64,000 bases of DNA from Glandiceps talaboti (lineage: Eukaryota > Hemichordata > Enteropneusta > Spengelidae): contig NC_135553.1 in NCBI RefSeq assembly GCF_964340395.1, positions 5,247,001 to 5,311,000 on the forward strand. Reading direction: 5' to 3'. The notes below the pieces were generated by a model that was not told the DNA's origin, did not search any database, and saw nothing but the letters and a program-made list of their open reading frames with translations. Each line of letters begins with the position of its first letter. Within the stretch, counting starts at the first letter, position 1. A program made the translations under genes and the position numbers. Of the stretch, positions 61,036 through 64,000 are shown piece after piece.

Positions 61036-63505
61036 ATGGACTACGAGCTAGAAGAAGACAAAATGTAAGTACTAATTATGCGTCTACACAATCTAATTGT
61101 GTGGACAATATGCTTTCGACGTGAACAATGTTCCAACAAAACAACATTGTATTCCACCGGTTGTTATTTTTAGCTTTTTGTACACCGTACACGTACGTAA
61201 GCAATATTCAACATATATTTTCTATAATTAGCAATTGAATGTATTACAATTAATAGCACCAACAGTTGGCCCTACCATCACATTTTGCATATGGTTCAGT
61301 AGTTTGACCCACACGCCATTCGCTCACAGCATCGTTGCATGACATTTTTGTTCGTCTACGAGTCCCTTCTAAAAATAATCGATCGGCAACATTTACCACA
61401 TATCTTGGCGATGACTGATTCGTACACGTTCCAGTCCCCGTAGTTTCACACATACTCACCTGTTGGCTCTTTGCTGGGAGCGTAAACGTGGCTCGGTTTG
61501 CACAACTGCTAACAGTATCATAACAATGGCTTCAAAGATGGATTTACACGGACTGAACGAAGAGGAAATACGACTTTTGGAAGAACTGGATAGACCTCCT
61601 ACACCACCAGAACGTGGGCCAGTGGCCCACCAAGAAGGGACTTTTGAATACCAGAAAATGTCACAAGCACGACAACCTGTATATCAGCAGTATTGTCCCC
61701 TAAACCAATATCCTAATCTTGACCAAGAATGGGACGCGTATGAAGATAAAATGTAGGTAGTGTCGCAGAATACACTACATGTTTTTAATTTTCTGATATT
61801 TGATTAATTTATTATAAACCAAATTTTCAAATAGTTTTTATTGATCTACTGACTATACAGCACCATTACTTCCAAATTTGTGTCCCCATTTCCATAAAGA
61901 ATGGTAGAGGTTGAAGGTTAGAGGTGTTAAAGTCTGACATGGAAAAACTACAAATGCTGGTGGTGCATTGGGCTGGGAGCATTAAACATTGAGGACTCTT
62001 CAGTCCTATGATACCACATAGCTTAGTACTGTATATCAATACCTGTTGTAACTTGTCATACCTAAACAAAAGGATATAGTCACTCACTGTATAATTTAAA
62101 GTATAATTCATATTAAAATGTAGGCAGATGTGATTGTATATCTTTGTATCACCAGTAGTTCTAGCTGCAGTTATTGATGTATTGTCGATTTTTAGTTTGT
62201 TTTTGTCAGTTTTCTTTATTGACATTATGTACCAAACCAGTGTTACATATCCAGTGGGTAACTTTCTCACACCATGCCTCACTCAGATGACTGTATGAGT
62301 TACTGTGTGAGCATTATACATGTAATGCCCCACAGGTCTATTTATGCTCAAAGACAACCAACAGAATTTCTGCTAGTTGCCTGGCATGAACGTTCATATT
62401 AGAAATTGTTAATACACAATTGCACTATTTTGACATACAGTACACATAAAGTCAGGGCTCATCTGTTTTGATGGAGCATACAAAAAATGTAGACAGAAAG
62501 CAAATACATATAATGTTCAAAAAAATTGAACAAACAAAAAAGCAGATGTGCAGATTTAACAAATTTACTTGGTTAAGGTAAAAAGAAGTTTTGTTGTTTT
62601 TATTCTCGCAAACAAGAATTTTATTTTTCTTCTGTGTCACACAAAAATTCCAGCTCTTCAAGGGGTATGTCTTGGATGGTGCCTTAAAAGAGTCTTTGAA
62701 AGATGAAGTTTTTGCATATAAATGAATTACAATTATAGTCTCATGGTCATTTCATTTCACTTTATCTTTATGTTTATTGCTTTCACTTATCAAGTTGTTC
62801 TTAATTGTTAAAAATGTGTCAATTTCTTATCAGGGGCATGACTGTGACGTCAGGGAATGTGAAACTAAAGAAAGATGGTCAAAATCTGATTGGTATAAGT
62901 ATAGGTGGTGGTGCTCCACTCTGTCCTTGTTTGTATGTGGTTCAAGTATTTGATAACACACCAGCATCTAAAGATGGTACATTGGCAGCAGGAGATGAGA
63001 TTGTTGGAGTCAATGGCAAATCATTGAGAGGTAGAACTAAAGTTGAAGTAGCAAGAGCCATCCAAGCTGTCAAGGTAAAGTTTGTTATGTATTATAACAA
63101 GTGGTTACAATATTTATAGTTGAATTTGTAATGAAAATAACTTTTACTGGTTTATACCACAGCACATAGCAAAATTTAGTTAAATAACAAAACACAGCCA
63201 GTGGTTGCAAAAGAAAACTGAAATTTTACAAAAAAATTGGACTATCATTCACAATGACAAGAATTTCTTCCTAAAATTACAGATTTTTACTTGGGCAGAT
63301 TTTGCAAAACTACTGGAAACCTTCACTAGATTTTTGTTGACCCTGGAGTCAAATTACCCATTATGGTCACTTTTTTATCCACAAATTATGATAAACAAGG
63401 CATCACACATCTTTTTATGAGAGCATTTTGATAAGAACTATTTTTAGTGTCCTGTAAAGTGCCTTTGAAAATTCTGAGTAATGGATTCAGGCGCTATATA
63501 AATTG

Positions 63506-63539
<34 letters not shown>

Positions 63540-63924
63540 CACTGAAATATTAATTGTACTGAGTTTATTTTTGAACTATGAGATTATCAATCAGTTAATA
63601 ATTAGATTGTCATCATAATTTCAGTATTGTTGATGAGGAACTAGATAATGGAAAAATTGTAAATAGTTAGTCAATTTACCTATTTCACTACCATAACAAA
63701 ACTAATGACAAATTACTTATTGAATGTACATTTAGTGATTTTGTGGCTTATTATTTGTTTGTTACAGGGGGAAGTAACAATTCATTATAATAAATTACAT
63801 GCCGATCCAAAACTTGGCAAAACTTTGGACATAGTATTAAAGAAACAGAAACACAGAATGGTAGAAAATATGAGTTCATCCACAGCTGATGCACTAGGAC
63901 TTAGTAGAGCTATACTTTGTAATG
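61036..63924 (+). CDS. PICK1: PICK1, 5' part (PDZ domain; continues beyond window)
   Basis: Coding exons 61036-61064, 62834-63074 and 63768-63924 join in phase; the last ends at a GTATGT donor and the gene runs off the right edge. The first exon encodes MDYELEEDKM, matching the DYDIEEDK start of vertebrate PICK1. The second encodes most of the PDZ domain: KKDGQNLIGISIGGG forms the carboxylate-binding loop, followed by CPCLYVVQVFDNTPA and AAGDEIVGVNGKS. The third gives GEVTIHYNKL, LDIVLKKQKHRMVENMSSST and ADALGLSRAILCN, the start of the linker to the BAR domain. PICK1 binds PDZ ligands on receptors, transporters and PKC-alpha and shapes membranes in trafficking and secretory-granule formation. 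The BAR domain lies outside the window. Confidence 0.93.
61526..61752 (+). CDS. PICK1: Probable alternative first coding exon of PICK1
   Basis: From the ATG at 61526 a 75-residue frame runs to DQEWDAYEDKM and reaches a GTAGGT donor at 61753 in phase 2. That is the same phase as the standard first exon (61036-61064, ending LEEDKM|GTAAGT). Splicing to 62834 would keep the PICK1 frame and replace MDYELEEDK with a longer acidic, Pro-rich N-terminus (LNEEEIRLLEELDRPPTPPE). The shared ending (EDK-M) suggests that the two exons arose by duplication. The upstream TTG-initiated extension is ignored. Transcript evidence would be decisive. Confidence 0.6.
63440..63541 (+). mobile_element. Retroposon 3' tail with (TTGA)n
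   Basis: GGCGCTATATAAATTGTTTG followed by repeated TTGA units is of a type common at the 3' ends of SINEs and their partner LINEs in marine animals. The upstream part (about 63440-63490) is probably the body of a short, degraded copy in a PICK1 intron. Confidence 0.5.
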
Positions 63925-64000
63925 GTATGTATCCAATTATTTATGATTGGTTTCTGTCAATTATATTTTCTTCATCAGAAACAGGATTATTTGGGATAGA

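Noticed and set aside
61463-61525. Extension of the PICK1 alternative exon upstream of 61526
   Set aside because: The upstream start is TTG, not ATG. The first ATG in frame is 61526.

Overview
The window is nuclear DNA of a bilaterian animal, most likely a marine invertebrate. The genes have many short exons with GT-AG introns. Spacers are AT-rich and full of long perfect (CA)n, (GACA)n and (CATA)n microsatellites, tRNA-derived SINEs, miniature inverted-repeat transposons and segmental duplications. I cannot fix the phylum from the sequence: hemichordate, cephalochordate, echinoderm and lophotrochozoan all remain possible.

Layout. (1) 1-4.7 kb: two divergent unrecognised genes about 200 bp apart. 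One is a minus-strand fragment running off the left edge; the other is a five-exon plus-strand gene for an acidic, Ser-rich, mostly disordered protein. (2) 6.36-20.6 kb, plus strand: CCDC57, a centrosomal/centriolar-satellite coiled-coil protein, resolved here into 19 coding exons with every junction in phase (1061 aa). Its intron 15 carries a DNA element of about 1.2 kb with ~105-bp terminal inverted repeats, and intron 18 carries two SINEs. (3) 23.0-42.3 kb, plus strand: an array of glycine N-acyltransferase-like (GLYAT-like, GNAT fold) genes with uninterrupted coding regions. Six are intact (295-301 aa). Two plus-strand copies are broken, and there are two inverted minus-strand remnants. 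Part of the array is a duplicated block of about 4 kb (24.8-28.8 and 30.6-35.3 kb). (4) 44.6-51.3 kb, minus strand: NUF2, the NDC80-complex kinetochore subunit, 11 coding exons (451 aa), with a 5'UTR exon near 52.4 kb. (5) 52.5-58.6 kb: gene-free spacer with microsatellites and two MITE-like elements. (6) 58.6-60.7 kb, minus strand: a two-exon 3beta-hydroxysteroid dehydrogenase-type SDR. (7) From 61.0 kb, plus strand: the 5' part of PICK1 (PDZ domain), sharing a ~315-bp divergent promoter interval with the SDR gene and having a likely second first exon.

Main observation. Every GLYAT-like copy, intact or broken, that still has its 3' end terminates in Ser-Lys-Leu, the canonical type-1 peroxisomal targeting signal. 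Mammalian GLYAT is mitochondrial. The known mammalian peroxisomal acyl-CoA:amino-acid acyltransferases (BAAT, ACNAT) have an unrelated fold. The array therefore looks like a lineage-specific peroxisomal acyl-conjugation family. The position I align with the proposed catalytic Glu of bovine GLYAT is Asn, Ser or Met in all copies, so the chemistry or substrate may also differ.
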